The notes under the pieces are model-generated. The model ran no database searches. It saw only the letters and a program-made list of their open reading frames with translations, and was not told the origin of the DNA. 64,000 nt of DNA, taken from assembly GCF_018138715.1 (NCBI RefSeq), contig NZ_JAGSHX010000004.1, positions 27,762 to 91,761 on the forward strand. Direction: 5' to 3'. Each line of letters starts with the position of its first letter. Position 1 is the first letter of the stretch. Below, piece by piece: positions 16,397-24,999 of the stretch. This stretch comes from Streptomyces asiaticus. GTDB lineage: Bacteria; Actinomycetota; Actinomycetes; Streptomycetales; Streptomycetaceae. Position numbers and translations under genes: made by a program.

Positions 16397-17425
16397 TCAG
16401 GCTCGACGTTGTGCCTCGACGAGGCGATCGCCATACAGGAGCGTGCCTGCCTGCTTGACGTGTCGCAGCACAGGTGAGACTTCCATGCTCTGGAGGCCGG
16501 TCAGGGACCCGATGCGGTCCGTGGTGAACTCGAACAGTTCGTCAAGGTCGCGGCAGTGCGCGACGGCGTGGATGTTGTAGGTGCCGGACACGGCCGCGGC
16601 AAAGGCGATCTCGGGTTCCTGCGCAAGTGTGCGTCCGACGCTCTTGACGGCCGACGGATGTACGCGCAGCCACAGGTTCGCCCGCGTGTGATAGCCCAGT
16701 GCGGCTGCGGCGATCTCGACGTCGAGGTGCACGACGCGACGCTCCAGCAGAGCGTGCAGGCGACGTGATACCCGACCTGGAGTGGAGTTCGCCGCCGCGG
16801 CGAGGTCGACGAGACTGGCGCGACCGTCTGCGGCGAGAGAGCCGAGGATTTCCTCGTCCTCTGCGGTGAGGCGCACGGGATCGCGGGCGACGACCGGGGC
16901 TTCAGTGAAAGGCGGACCTTCACTGCCCAGCATGGCTTCCTGCTCCGGAGACAGGACGCCGTGCAGCGCGGCCCAGTAGTGGCCGCGGCCTCCCATGAAC
17001 TGACGGAGCATCGCGAAGGCGTTGACGTCGAGTACGGCCGCGGTACGCGGAAGCCGCTTTCCGAGCAGGTCTTCGCGCTGCTCACGGGTCCGTGACTGAG
17101 TCGCGCAGGTGATTTCGCAGCCCGCCGCGCTCAAGGCGACCCAGTTGACATCGTCACGCTTGGCGAGTGCGTCGGCGATCGCCGAGACGCTGCCGGGGCG
17201 GCAGCGCAGTCGCACCAGCCACCTGCTCTGCCCCAGCGCGCCTGGATTCACCATGCCTGCGACGCGGATGACGCCGTCGGCGCACAGGCGCCGGTAGCGG
17301 CGCTTGACGGAGCCTTCCGTGAGGCCAAGCGCGTTCGCGATCGAGGCGAACGAAGCCCGCGGAGCGACCTGGAGAGCACGAATGATTCGCACATCATCGG
17401 CCTGCACAACGCCGGATTCACACAT
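16397..17425 (-). CDS. Lrp/AsnC-family regulator with duplicated HTH-ligand halves
   Basis: 342 residues from the ATG at 17425, preferred because GGAAGG lies 7 nt upstream; ATGs at 17431 and 17440 are alternatives. It has two AsnC-type HTH units: DDVRIIRALQVAPRASFASI at the start and AEDEEILGSLAADGRASLVD near residue 185. Each is followed by a RAM-like ligand half. This two-domain form is common in Streptomyces. It is divergent from the SDR/amidohydrolase genes starting at 17595, 170 bp away, which it probably regulates. Confidence 0.85.
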   Translation of the reverse strand: MCESGVVQADDVRIIRALQVAPRASFASIANALGLTEGSVKRRYRRLCADGVIRVAGMVNPGALGQSRWLVRLRCRPGSVSAIADALAKRDDVNWVALSAAGCEITCATQSRTREQREDLLGKRLPRTAAVLDVNAFAMLRQFMGGRGHYWAALHGVLSPEQEAMLGSEGPPFTEAPVVARDPVRLTAEDEEILGSLAADGRASLVDLAAAANSTPGRVSRRLHALLERRVVHLDVEIAAAALGYHTRANLWLRVHPSAVKSVGRTLAQEPEIAFAAAVSGTYNIHAVAHCRDLDELFEFTTDRIGSLTGLQSMEVSPVLRHVKQAGTLLYGDRLVEAQRRA

Positions 17426-17594
17426 TCGCATACCTTCCATGAAGAGAATCCTATGAAAGAGGCCCCATGATTCGCTCCGATGACAGCGCGGCGAGCAGAC
17501 TTGCGAAGCGCTGCCGGACAGCCGCAGCAGTCCGCTGAGACGGCATCCCGGTGCACGAAGTGAGCTCGCCGCGTAAGAACGGAGATGACCCTGT

Positions 17595-18311
17595 ATGCCA
17601 TCGACTGGCGCAGATCGACACACGCCGACAGCACTCATCGTCGGGGCCTCGCGTGGCCTCGGCCACGCGATGGCGGCCGAACTCCTCGACCGGGGATGGA
17701 GTGTCATCGGTACGGTCCGCGACACCACCACCCGAACGCCTCTGCATGATCTCGCGGACCGGTCCGGCGGGCGCGTGAGTGTCGAGCACCTCGACATCAA
17801 CGAGCCCGACCACCTGGCGCCCCTGCATGAACGCCTCGCCCACCGCCAACTCGACCTGCTCTTTGTCAACGCCGGAACCACGAACAACGAGCAGACCCCG
17901 ATCGGGGCGGTTCCGGCATCGGACTTCGTCCAGGTGATGATCACCAACGCCCTCAGTCCCATGCGCGTGATCGAAGCGCTCGAAGACCTCGTATCCCCCA
18001 CCGGACTGATCGGCGCGATGTCGTCCGGACAGGGCAGCATCACGAACAACACGACCGCCGGCCGCGAGGTCTACCGCGGAAGCAAAGCAGCCCTGAACAT
18101 GTTCATGCGCAGCTTCGCGACCCGGCAGTCCGAGACGCAGCGCACCTTCGTCCTCCTGGCACCAGGCTGGATTCGCACCGCCCTGGGTGGGCCGGACGCA
18201 CCGTTCACCGTCGAGGAAAGCGTCCCCCTGCTCGTGGACGTCCTGCTGTCCAAGCTGGGCATACCCGGTCTGGCATATCTGGACCGATCAGGTCAGACCG
18301 TGCCCTGGTGA
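17595..18311 (+). CDS. Short-chain dehydrogenase/reductase
   Basis: 238 residues. Cofactor motif GASRGLGHAMA at residue 17 (TGxxxGxG class variant), NAG at FVNAGTTNN, catalytic Ser in SSGQGSI and the YxxxK pair in VYRGSKAALNMF. Product unknown. It lies 129 bp upstream of the amidohydrolase and opposite the Lrp regulator, suggesting a small catabolic set for an aromatic or cyclic compound. Confidence 0.85.
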   Translation: MPSTGADRHTPTALIVGASRGLGHAMAAELLDRGWSVIGTVRDTTTRTPLHDLADRSGGRVSVEHLDINEPDHLAPLHERLAHRQLDLLFVNAGTTNNEQTPIGAVPASDFVQVMITNALSPMRVIEALEDLVSPTGLIGAMSSGQGSITNNTTAGREVYRGSKAALNMFMRSFATRQSETQRTFVLLAPGWIRTALGGPDAPFTVEESVPLLVDVLLSKLGIPGLAYLDRSGQTVPW

Positions 18312-18440
18312 ACCAACCGATCACCACGCCGGGCGGCCTGACGAGAACGCCTCAGTCGGCGCTGCACGCCGGGTCCGTCCAGGCGTCACCCGATGCCACC
18401 TGATGTGGCCGGCCCCGCAGAACACAGAAACGAAGAGGCC

Positions 18441-19441
18441 ATGCCGCTCATCGCGATCGAAGAACACTGGATCATGCCGGACGTGACGTCCGCGCTGCGC
18501 GCTGCGCCGCTCAACGACGAAAGTCTCGCCTTCAACGGATAGGCGACAACCAGCAACGCCTGGAAGACCTGGCGGCCGGCCGTACCGCGGCCATGGACGC
18601 TCAAGGCGTCGACCTGTCCGTCCTCGCCCTCACCCCACCGGGAACCCATCCGCTGTCGCCCGAGAAGGCCCTGAGGCTGAGCCGCGCCGCGAACGATGTG
18701 GCCGCCGAAGCCGTCTCCCGCAACCCGACCCGTTTTCGGTCACTGTCCACCCTGCCCATGTCCTCGCCGAAGGACGTCGCCGGCGAGCTTGAAAGGGCGG
18801 CGGGCATTGGGCACGTAGGCACCATGGTCTATGGCCGGGCAGGAGACCTGTTCCTCGACGATCCCGCCTACGACGGCTTCTTCTCGGCCGCGTCGGAACT
18901 CGGCCAGCCGGTGTTCATCCACCCTCAGCTGCCGTCGGACGCTGTCCGTGACTCCTCGTATCGGGGCTTCGACGCCATGACGGATCTCGCGCTCGCCACC
19001 TTCGGGTGGGGCTGGCACCTGGACGCCGCGACGGCGGCCCTGCGCCTCATCCTGCGAGGCACATTCGACCGTCACCCGGACCTTCAGATCGTGCTCGGCC
19101 ACTGGGGAGAGATGCTGCTGTTCTGGCTGGACCGAGCCGACAGTCTCTCCCGTATCGCCGGATTACAGCGACCGGTGTCGGGCTACGTCCGGTCGAACTT
19201 CCACATCACCGCATCCGGCATGCTCAACCCGGCCCTGCTGCAGCATGCCCTGTCCGTCACCTCCGCCGACCGGCTGATCTTCTCGACCGACTACCCCTTC
19301 CAGCGGCCGGCCAAGGAGGAGATCGATCTCTTCCTGAACCACTTCTCCACAGATGCGGAACGTGAACAATTCTCATGGGCCAACGCGGCTTCCCTGTTCG
19401 GATTTGACCTCCCATCCTCGGCCCAGGACGAGAACGCCTGA
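18441..19441 (+). pseudogene. Amidohydrolase/decarboxylase (gamma-resorcylate decarboxylase-like) with an early frameshift
   Basis: The frame starts at ATG 18441 (GAAGAGGCC upstream): MPLIAIEEHWIMPDVTSALR, then hits TAG at 18540 after LAFNG. The protein resumes in another frame as GDNQQRLEDLAAGRTAAMDA and runs to 19441. Joined, it is about 333 residues, the normal family length. The metal-binding EEHW, FIHPQLP (His) and STDYPF (Asp) motifs match zinc/manganese decarboxylases of the amidohydrolase superfamily. A TTA codon occurs at IAGLQR. One missing base near 18540 explains the break; it could be a true mutation or a read error. Confidence 0.75.
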
Positions 19442-19682
19442 TCGGAGAACTGCGTCCCACGGACTGCGAATATCGCGTACTTGGAATGACGCTCCCCGCC
19501 AGTCCCGCCGGACGCCGTTACCCAGTCATGATCGTCAGGCGGGCGCTACGCAGAGCTCGGTGACGATCGCGAACGAGGTCGTCACCATCGGCACCGCGGG
19601 GCGGGTGTGGGACAGCGAGGCTCCGCGCCACCAGTCCGAGGGCTTCTGGACGCGAAACGTCTCGCCGCCAGCCCACTACTGG
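19442..19682. other. Intergenic, no gene recognised
   Basis: 241 bp between the amidohydrolase and the replication-protein relic. A plus frame reads SVTIANEVVTIGTAGRVWDS but has no start or known family. No promoter or terminator stands out. Confidence 0.3.
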
Positions 19683-20850
19683 TCAGCATTCGGCGGCGCG
19701 GGTGCGCAGACGGGCCATCCCGCCCGGTGCGTTCTGCGCCCACTCCCGTTGATACCGGGCCTCCTCTGCGGCCCGGCGGGCCTCTCTGCGGGCGGAGTAC
19801 TCGGCGTGTGTGCCGGTGTTGGTCAGGGCGTCGTTGAGGGACTGCCGCGTTGTGCGGCCGAAGCGCCACCACACCGGCCCGTGCGGGCCCTTGGTCCACA
19901 GCTGGTCGAGGTGGGTGGCGATGACCGGCACCGTGCCCGCGTACTCGTACCAGCCGTCCCGCTTTTCCGCCTCATCGAGGCTCCACTGGGCCGCGGGGCA
20001 TTGCCACCGGCCTCGCCAGCAGTCGCGGGAGAGCTCGGCCACCTTCTTCATACGGTTGAGGCGTGCCTCGGGTCCGACGTCCTTGGTGAACACCAGCGCG
20101 AGCGGCGGGTAGCCGCCGCGCCCGGAGTCCTCCCACACTGTCGACCACAGCTCCCCATCCCGGCCCTGGTGGCCCTTCACCTTCCGCTGGAAGAACCTCC
20201 GGTAGCGGTGGATCTTGGCCGCGACCGTTGCGGCCGGTTCTGTGTGGTGGTCGACCTCCACGAACAGCACCGGCACTCCGTCCTCGGGCGCCTGGAGCAC
20301 CGCGTCCGCGCGCAGACTCCCCTTCCCCGGCGCGGTGAACGTGCCGACCACGGGCAGCGCGACCTCGGTCTCCCAGCCCGCCAGATGCCCCAGCCCGGCC
20401 GGGCGAGGCGGAAGCTGCCGCCTTGGGGCCGGAACCGCGGCACGGCGGGTCACCGGCTGGGTCGGCAAGGGGGCGACTGCCGTATGGCGTCGATCGTGTC
20501 GGTCACCGCCAGCGCGTGCGCGGCACCCGCCTTCGCCGCCTCCCGCGCTGTGCCCCCATCTCCTTCACCGGACGGCCCAACTCACTGGCAGCTGCGGCCA
20601 GCCCGGCGGTGGTGAGGTTCCACAACTGCCGCGTCACCGGCCGACCGCCCGCTCCCAGCCGGGACGTCTTCCCCACCGTCTCCACCAGATCGGCGTGCCG
20701 GAGGTCCTTGCACGCGTTCCGGACGGTCTGCGGATCTGCCGTGGCGACCTTCACCACCCCCAGCGCGAGCAGCACCAGCGCCCGCACCCGGCCCCGCACG
20801 ACCACTCCCCCATTCCACTCCAACTCCAGGTAGGAGAAGGAGTAAGGGGC
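19683..20850 (-). pseudogene. Replication-relaxation family protein (element replication), two frameshifts
   Basis: Three minus-strand frames must be joined. Frame one carries a winged helix (RALVLLALGVVKVATADPQT, VTRQLWNLTTAGLAAAASEL). Near 20553 it shifts to TAREAAKAGAAHALAVTDTI, and near 20478 to PTQPVTRRAAVPAPRRQLPP. The large C-terminal domain (FVEVDHHTEPAATVAAKIHR, YPPLALVFTKDVGPEARLNR) runs to the stop at 19683. This matches the replication-relaxation proteins of actinomycete integrative and conjugative elements. The gene is dead unless both shifts are read errors. It lies next to 12-bp iteron-like repeats, which fits a replication role. Confidence 0.6.
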
Positions 20851-20922
20851 TGTCGGAGTCACCTCCGCGCCCGGAAACAGGCCCTGACCTGCGACCCGTA
20901 CCCGCTCAGTGCAGGTGATCAC

Positions 20923-20970
20923 TGTTGGGCAGAGTGTAGGGAAGACTGTAGGCGACGGTGTAGGGCCGGT
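20923..20970. repeat. Four 12-bp iteron-like direct repeats (TGTWGG core)
   Basis: TGTTGG at 20923 and TGTAGG at 20935, 20947 and 20959, each exactly 12 bp apart, followed by variable 6-bp spacers. They lie just upstream of the replication-relaxation relic, where an origin would be expected. CAGTG-N8-CACTG at 20908-20925 abuts the array. The open minus frame reads them as a PT-repeat (PTPSPTVFPTLCPTV), so a coding repeat is the alternative. Confidence 0.5.
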
Positions 20971-21054
20971 GACGTCTTTCGGATCCCAAGGCTCGTTCCG
21001 TCCGGGTGCCTTGACCAGACCTATCTCACTCGCGGTTCGGCGGAGGGTTGGGGG

Positions 21055-21591
21055 CCACCCATCGGTGAATGCCCTGAGACGTCTCCGTTGTTCCGCCGCA
21101 ATGCAGTCGCCGAGTACCGCTCGGTCGATGTACGGGTCGACGGCGGCGAGGACCAGGCGCTGAAGCTCAATCGGGTCGAGCGCCTCGACCTCCCACTGCA
21201 CCGGCTGGCCAGGGTCGAGCCCGTAGCGGCGTGCGAACCCTGCCCAACGCAGGTCGCCGGCCTTCCCGGCAGCCGCGGGCAGCTCGTACTCGCGCACCTG
21301 GTCGTGTGTGAGCAGGATGCGCTCCACGTGGCTCCAGCAGGCCGTGCGGGCCACCCAGTCCCGTTCGATCACGACCTGCACATAGCTCTGGCTGCCGAAA
21401 CCCCGGACGACGAGCACGGGGACCCCAGCACCTTCCAGCCAGCCGGTCAGCTGAGCCCGCAGGGTGTCCTTCTCGCAGGCCGCATACAGGGCGGACACCT
21501 GGCCGACGGTCCGGTCCAGGGCGAACCAGTCAGGCACGGCCCTGATGAACGCAACCGTGCTCCTGCCGGCGGCCAGCGTGACTGTCGCCAT
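21055..21591 (-). pseudogene. Element gene with TOPRIM-like region, internally deleted and fused downstream
   Basis: From ATG 21591: SLMATVTLAAGRSTVAFIRA, VPDWFALDRTVGQVSALYAA and GAGVPVLVVRGFGSQSYVQV. I recall similar actinomycete element proteins, in which roughly 20 more residues with an acidic YVGDFD-type motif precede IERDWVARTACWSHVERILL. Here SYVQVV joins IERDW directly, so the acidic, TOPRIM-like motif is deleted in frame. The frame then stays open past 21055 into the iterons and the replication gene (to 20503), which looks like a second deletion fusion. Function probably in element replication; inference. Confidence 0.45.
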
Positions 21592-21782
21592 CAAGCTCGG
21601 CCACTGGCAGCTGCACATCGACCGGCGCTGCATCGAGCTGATCCCTGGCCGGACGAACCCCCGTTCTGACACAGCCCCGCCCCGGCCACACAGGGCCGGG
21701 GCGGGACCACCGTGCGACCGCGCATCGGCAAAGGGCCGGGCCACCCGCTCCTTCACCCTTTCGAGATCAGGAGGATTCCAGC
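21578..21782 (+). CDS. Possible small element protein, low support
   Basis: A plus frame from GTG 21578 reads VTVAIKLGHWQLHIDRRCIE, which is protein-like, then PPRPHRAGAGPPCDRASAKG. It overlaps the start of the minus gene by 14 bp and has no stop before the next gene's start at 21783, so it is either a divergent small gene run on by deletion or a shadow. Listed because the first 30 residues look genuine. Confidence 0.25.
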
Positions 21783-21945
21783 ATGCCCCGGCTGTCCCTC
21801 ACCACCGAGCGCCTGGCCCTCTTCGGCACCCTGCTGGCCACCTTCGGCGAGCTGCACCGATCTGGCACAACCACCACACCGGCCAACCAGTCATCCGGTC
21901 ACTGACCGGCTACGACCACTGACCTTGGTGTCAATCGTCTGGAAG
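21783..21945 (+). pseudogene. Element gene start fused to IS982-like transposase tail and right end
   Basis: ATG 21783 is preceded by CAGGAGG and opens MPRLSLTTERLALFGTLLAT, the front of a common element protein. After about 26 codons the sequence switches (in another frame) to APIWHNHHTGQPVIRSLTGY-DH-stop, which matches the conserved C-terminus of IS982 transposases as I recall them (AAIWHN...RSLIAYDH). It is followed at 21925 by CCTTGGTGTCAATCGTCTGG, similar to the IS982-like right ends at 33180 and 33675. So an IS982 copy was inserted and largely deleted here. Its end also supplies the stop of the convergent phosphatase gene. Confidence 0.5.
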
Positions 21946-22737
21946 GCCGCGCATCATCGACATCAGCAGCCCGTGGGTCTCCTCGTCGGCGGCGACCACA
22001 AGCCCACGACCCGCCTCGTCAATCGGGACACCGTCGATCCCGGTGACAACGCAGCCAGCAGCCCGGCACAAAGCGATACCGGCCGCGAAATGCACACTCC
22101 CGGACAGATCGCCGCCATCGGTGACATACGCGGCGCGCTTGCCGGCAGCCACCCAGGCCAGCGCCAGCGTCGTGGACACGACGCGCGGCCGGAAACGCTC
22201 GACGAACTCAGGGCAGGCCAGCAGATCCACGGCCCGGAATCCCGGCGCACTCGGGAACGGCGGATCCAGGTTGACGTCCACCAATCGGGTAGACGGCGTG
22301 GGCCTCAGCAGTGCGTCGTCGACCCCGTCATGCCGCACCCAGGCGGTCTCCCGATCGGTGAAAAAGACCTCGCCGCTGAACGGGTCGGCCACCGCCGCCG
22401 CCCCATCGCGCAGTGCCACGTTGACGGCCACTAGCATATTGCCGACGGCATAGTTCAGCGTGCCGCACAGGGGGTCCACCAACCACTGGCGCACAGCGTT
22501 GGCGGCACCCTGCTGCCCGCTTTCCTCGCCGAGCACCGCATCACCGGGCCGTGCGGCACGGATGACGCCGAGGATCGCCTCCTCTGCCTCCACATCGGCG
22601 GCGGTGGCAAAGTCCCCGGCACCCTTGTCGATGCGACTGAGCCGCTGGCCGTACATGTTGCGGATCACGTCCGCGCCAGCCCGCGCCCCGGCTATCGCGA
22701 CTGCAGCATCGTCGGAGCTCGTGTGTGAGTCGATCAT
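21931..22737 (-). CDS. Inositol-monophosphatase-family protein with altered metal motif
   Basis: 268 residues. The family shape is clear: GEESG near residue 70, VDPLCGTLNYAVGN in place of the canonical DPxDGTxN, and a late SGSVHFAAGIALCRAAG in place of WDxAAG. The Asp that ligands the second metal is Cys (DPLCGT), and WD is VH. Substrate use or catalysis may therefore differ from standard Mg-dependent inositol phosphatases. The last six residues lie in IS982-like end DNA, so the C-terminus is probably slightly changed. It stands alone, upstream of a two-component system on the same strand. Confidence 0.75.
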   Translation of the reverse strand: MIDSHTSSDDAAVAIAGARAGADVIRNMYGQRLSRIDKGAGDFATAADVEAEEAILGVIRAARPGDAVLGEESGQQGAANAVRQWLVDPLCGTLNYAVGNMLVAVNVALRDGAAAVADPFSGEVFFTDRETAWVRHDGVDDALLRPTPSTRLVDVNLDPPFPSAPGFRAVDLLACPEFVERFRPRVVSTTLALAWVAAGKRAAYVTDGGDLSGSVHFAAGIALCRAAGCVVTGIDGVPIDEAGRGLVVAADEETHGLLMSMMRGLPDD

Positions 22738-22799
22738 GCCGTGCAGACTATCGAGGCGAAGCTATCGCCTCGGCGAGCCTTCCCGGACAAAGCACCAGG

Positions 22800-23486
22800 C
22801 TAGGCGCCCCCGCCCGGGGCGATCAGCCCCGCCTCGTAGGCGAAGACGACGGCCTGGACGCGGTCGCGCAGGTCCAGCTTCGACAGGATGCGGCCGACGT
22901 GGCTTTTGACCGTGGTCGGGCTGAGGAACAGCCGGGAGGCGAGTTCGGCATTACTGAGGCCCGTCGCGAGTAGGCGGAGCACCTCGAGCTCGCGCGGGGT
23001 CAGGTCGGACAGATCGCGGTGCGCGGCAATGGTCTGCGGTTCGTCGTGATGAGCGAAGCGCTCGATCAGCCGACGAGTGATCGTGGGCGCGAGGAGAGCG
23101 TCGCCGGTCTGTACCAGGCGTAAGGCGGAGACCAGATGTTCGGGGGTGACGTCCTTGAGCAGGAAGCCGCTGGCGCCGGCGGTGAGCGCGGCGTAGACGT
23201 AGTGGTCGAGGTCGTATGTGGTGAGGATGATGACCCGCGTCGCGTCCGGGCCAGCGTCGCCGATGATGCGCCTGGTGGCCTCGATGCCGTCCATCTCCGG
23301 CATCCGGATGTCCATGAGGACGACGTCGGGCCGCGTACGGCGAACCGCTGCGACAGCCTCGGCCCCGTCGGCGGCCTCGGCCGTCACTTCGATGCCGTCC
23401 GCCGCCAGGATCATCTTGAAACCGGTGCGTACGAGCGCTTGATCGTCGGCGATGACGGCGCGCAGAGGCGGCCGGTCCGCAGTCAT
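22800..23486 (-). CDS. NarL/FixJ-type response regulator
   Basis: 228 residues. Receiver domain: acidic pair ADDQALVRTGF, phosphoacceptor Asp in DVVLMDIRMPEMDG, Thr in ILTTYD and Lys in FLLKDV. C-terminal LuxR HTH: LTPRELEVLRLLATGLSNAE and SPTTVKSHVGRILSKL. The ATG lies inside the kinase stop (ATGA), so the pair is translationally coupled. It probably controls the divergent ABC/FtsX transporter at 25000-28139, the usual arrangement for exporter-linked sensor systems in actinobacteria. Confidence 0.92.
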   Translation of the reverse strand: MTADRPPLRAVIADDQALVRTGFKMILAADGIEVTAEAADGAEAVAAVRRTRPDVVLMDIRMPEMDGIEATRRIIGDAGPDATRVIILTTYDLDHYVYAALTAGASGFLLKDVTPEHLVSALRLVQTGDALLAPTITRRLIERFAHHDEPQTIAAHRDLSDLTPRELEVLRLLATGLSNAELASRLFLSPTTVKSHVGRILSKLDLRDRVQAVVFAYEAGLIAPGGGA

Positions 23487-24778
23487 ACCGCGCTCCGTGG
23501 GATGCGGGCCGTCACCCGGTAGCAGCCGGTCGGCGTCGGTCCGGCCGTCAACTCGCCCTTGTAGACGGCCAACCGCTCGCGCAGCCCCATGTGGCCACGG
23601 CCGTTGCTCTCCACCGGCGGGGAGTCCTTGGCGCCGCCCGTGTCCGTGACCTCGATCTCCAGACAGTCGTCGGTGTAACCGATGGCGACGGACGCCTCCG
23701 CGCCGCGCGCATGTTTGATCGTGTTGGTCAGCGCCTCCTGTACGACGCGGTACGCCGCGAGGTCCACCCCCGGTGGCAGCGGATCCGGCGGCAGCGACAC
23801 CTCGACGCTCACGGGTGTACCGGCGGCGCGTACTCGTGCGACGAGCGCGTCGAGCTGTGCGAGCCCCGGCTGGGGCTCCAGGCCGTCGGGCCTCTCGTGG
23901 TCCGGGGCGGCCAACAGGCCCATCACGTGGCGGAGTTCGGCCATGGCGGCCCGGCCGCCCGCCTCGACGGCCAGTAGTGCCTCCTTGGACTGCTCGGGCG
24001 CCATGTCCATCACTTTGCGGGCCGCGCCTGCCTGGATCACCATCACGCTCACATTGTGGGTCACAACGTCGTGCAGTTCGGCGGCAATGCGGGCACGTTC
24101 TTCTTCGACGGCGCGGCGCGTGGCCTCCTCCTGAGCGCCCTGCAGTTCTGTCATCCGGTCCCGGCTGGAGGCCAGCCGCAGTTGCAGGAAGCGGACGAGG
24201 CTGGCCAGCATCCCTGCCACCAGGAGCACGAATCCTGGGCTGGACCATCCGGGGAGCACGGGTTCCGCGTTGCGGAAAGCGAAGCCGGACAGCGCGGCGG
24301 CGATCACCAGGACGGCGATCGCCGTTACCCGGTAACGGCTGTATACGACGGCGCTGTAGGCACCGATGACACAGGCCAGGACGGTGATCCAGGAGGCGGA
24401 GCTGCCGATGGCCAGTGCCGCACCCAGCACCGCCACGAACTCGGTCAGCGGATACCGGCGCCGGGCTGCCAGCGGCAGCGTCGACAGGACGACCAGGGCC
24501 CAGGGCACGGAGGAGGGCTCGTCCTCCACGGGTGCCTGACCAGGGTCGGGCGGCGGGGGCGGGGCCGGGACCCCGGCCCCGACATTGGCCTTCGGGTCGA
24601 TGTTCACCGGCCCGTCGCCGGGATAGCGCACCGCCACGAACAGGGCGATGACGGTCAGGACGACCGCCAGCGCCACATCGGTGCGCATCGCTCGCCGGGA
24701 CAGCGGGGCGGCCTTCGCCTCTGGACGTAACGCGTCGATGAGCTGCTGATGCCAGCTGCGCCGGTCTTCCGTCTCCAT
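23483..24778 (-). CDS. Sensor histidine kinase (HisKA_3)
   Basis: 431 residues from ATG 24778 (a GTG at 24784 is also possible). N-terminal membrane helices lie within roughly residues 30-200, with a Pro-rich external loop (GVPAPPPPPDPGQAPVEDE). The dimerisation/phosphoacceptor box is ARIAAELHDVVTHNVSVMV, and the HATPase region has VVQEALTNTIKHA and GRGHMGLRERL. Signals sensed are unknown. Overlaps its response regulator by 4 bp. Divergent from the ABC transporter 222 bp away. Confidence 0.92.
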   Translation of the reverse strand: METEDRRSWHQQLIDALRPEAKAAPLSRRAMRTDVALAVVLTVIALFVAVRYPGDGPVNIDPKANVGAGVPAPPPPPDPGQAPVEDEPSSVPWALVVLSTLPLAARRRYPLTEFVAVLGAALAIGSSASWITVLACVIGAYSAVVYSRYRVTAIAVLVIAAALSGFAFRNAEPVLPGWSSPGFVLLVAGMLASLVRFLQLRLASSRDRMTELQGAQEEATRRAVEEERARIAAELHDVVTHNVSVMVIQAGAARKVMDMAPEQSKEALLAVEAGGRAAMAELRHVMGLLAAPDHERPDGLEPQPGLAQLDALVARVRAAGTPVSVEVSLPPDPLPPGVDLAAYRVVQEALTNTIKHARGAEASVAIGYTDDCLEIEVTDTGGAKDSPPVESNGRGHMGLRERLAVYKGELTAGPTPTGCYRVTARIPRSAV

Positions 24779-24999
24779 CCCCACATTGTCTTGCGCTCTC
24801 CGCCCGGCCCGCGTCCGCCTGTCCGTTCAGGGCGTTGTCCCAGAGGACTCCTTCTCAGGTATGACTCCGCGGCCGAATCCTCCGGAGGAAGGGCCTGATG
24901 TTGGTTCCGCGGCCGACGCGCCCCATCCGCGGCAGCCCCTAGGTTCGCAGGACCGGCAACGGCATGTGCCTCTCGCGACCGTAAGGACGGACTACTCGT

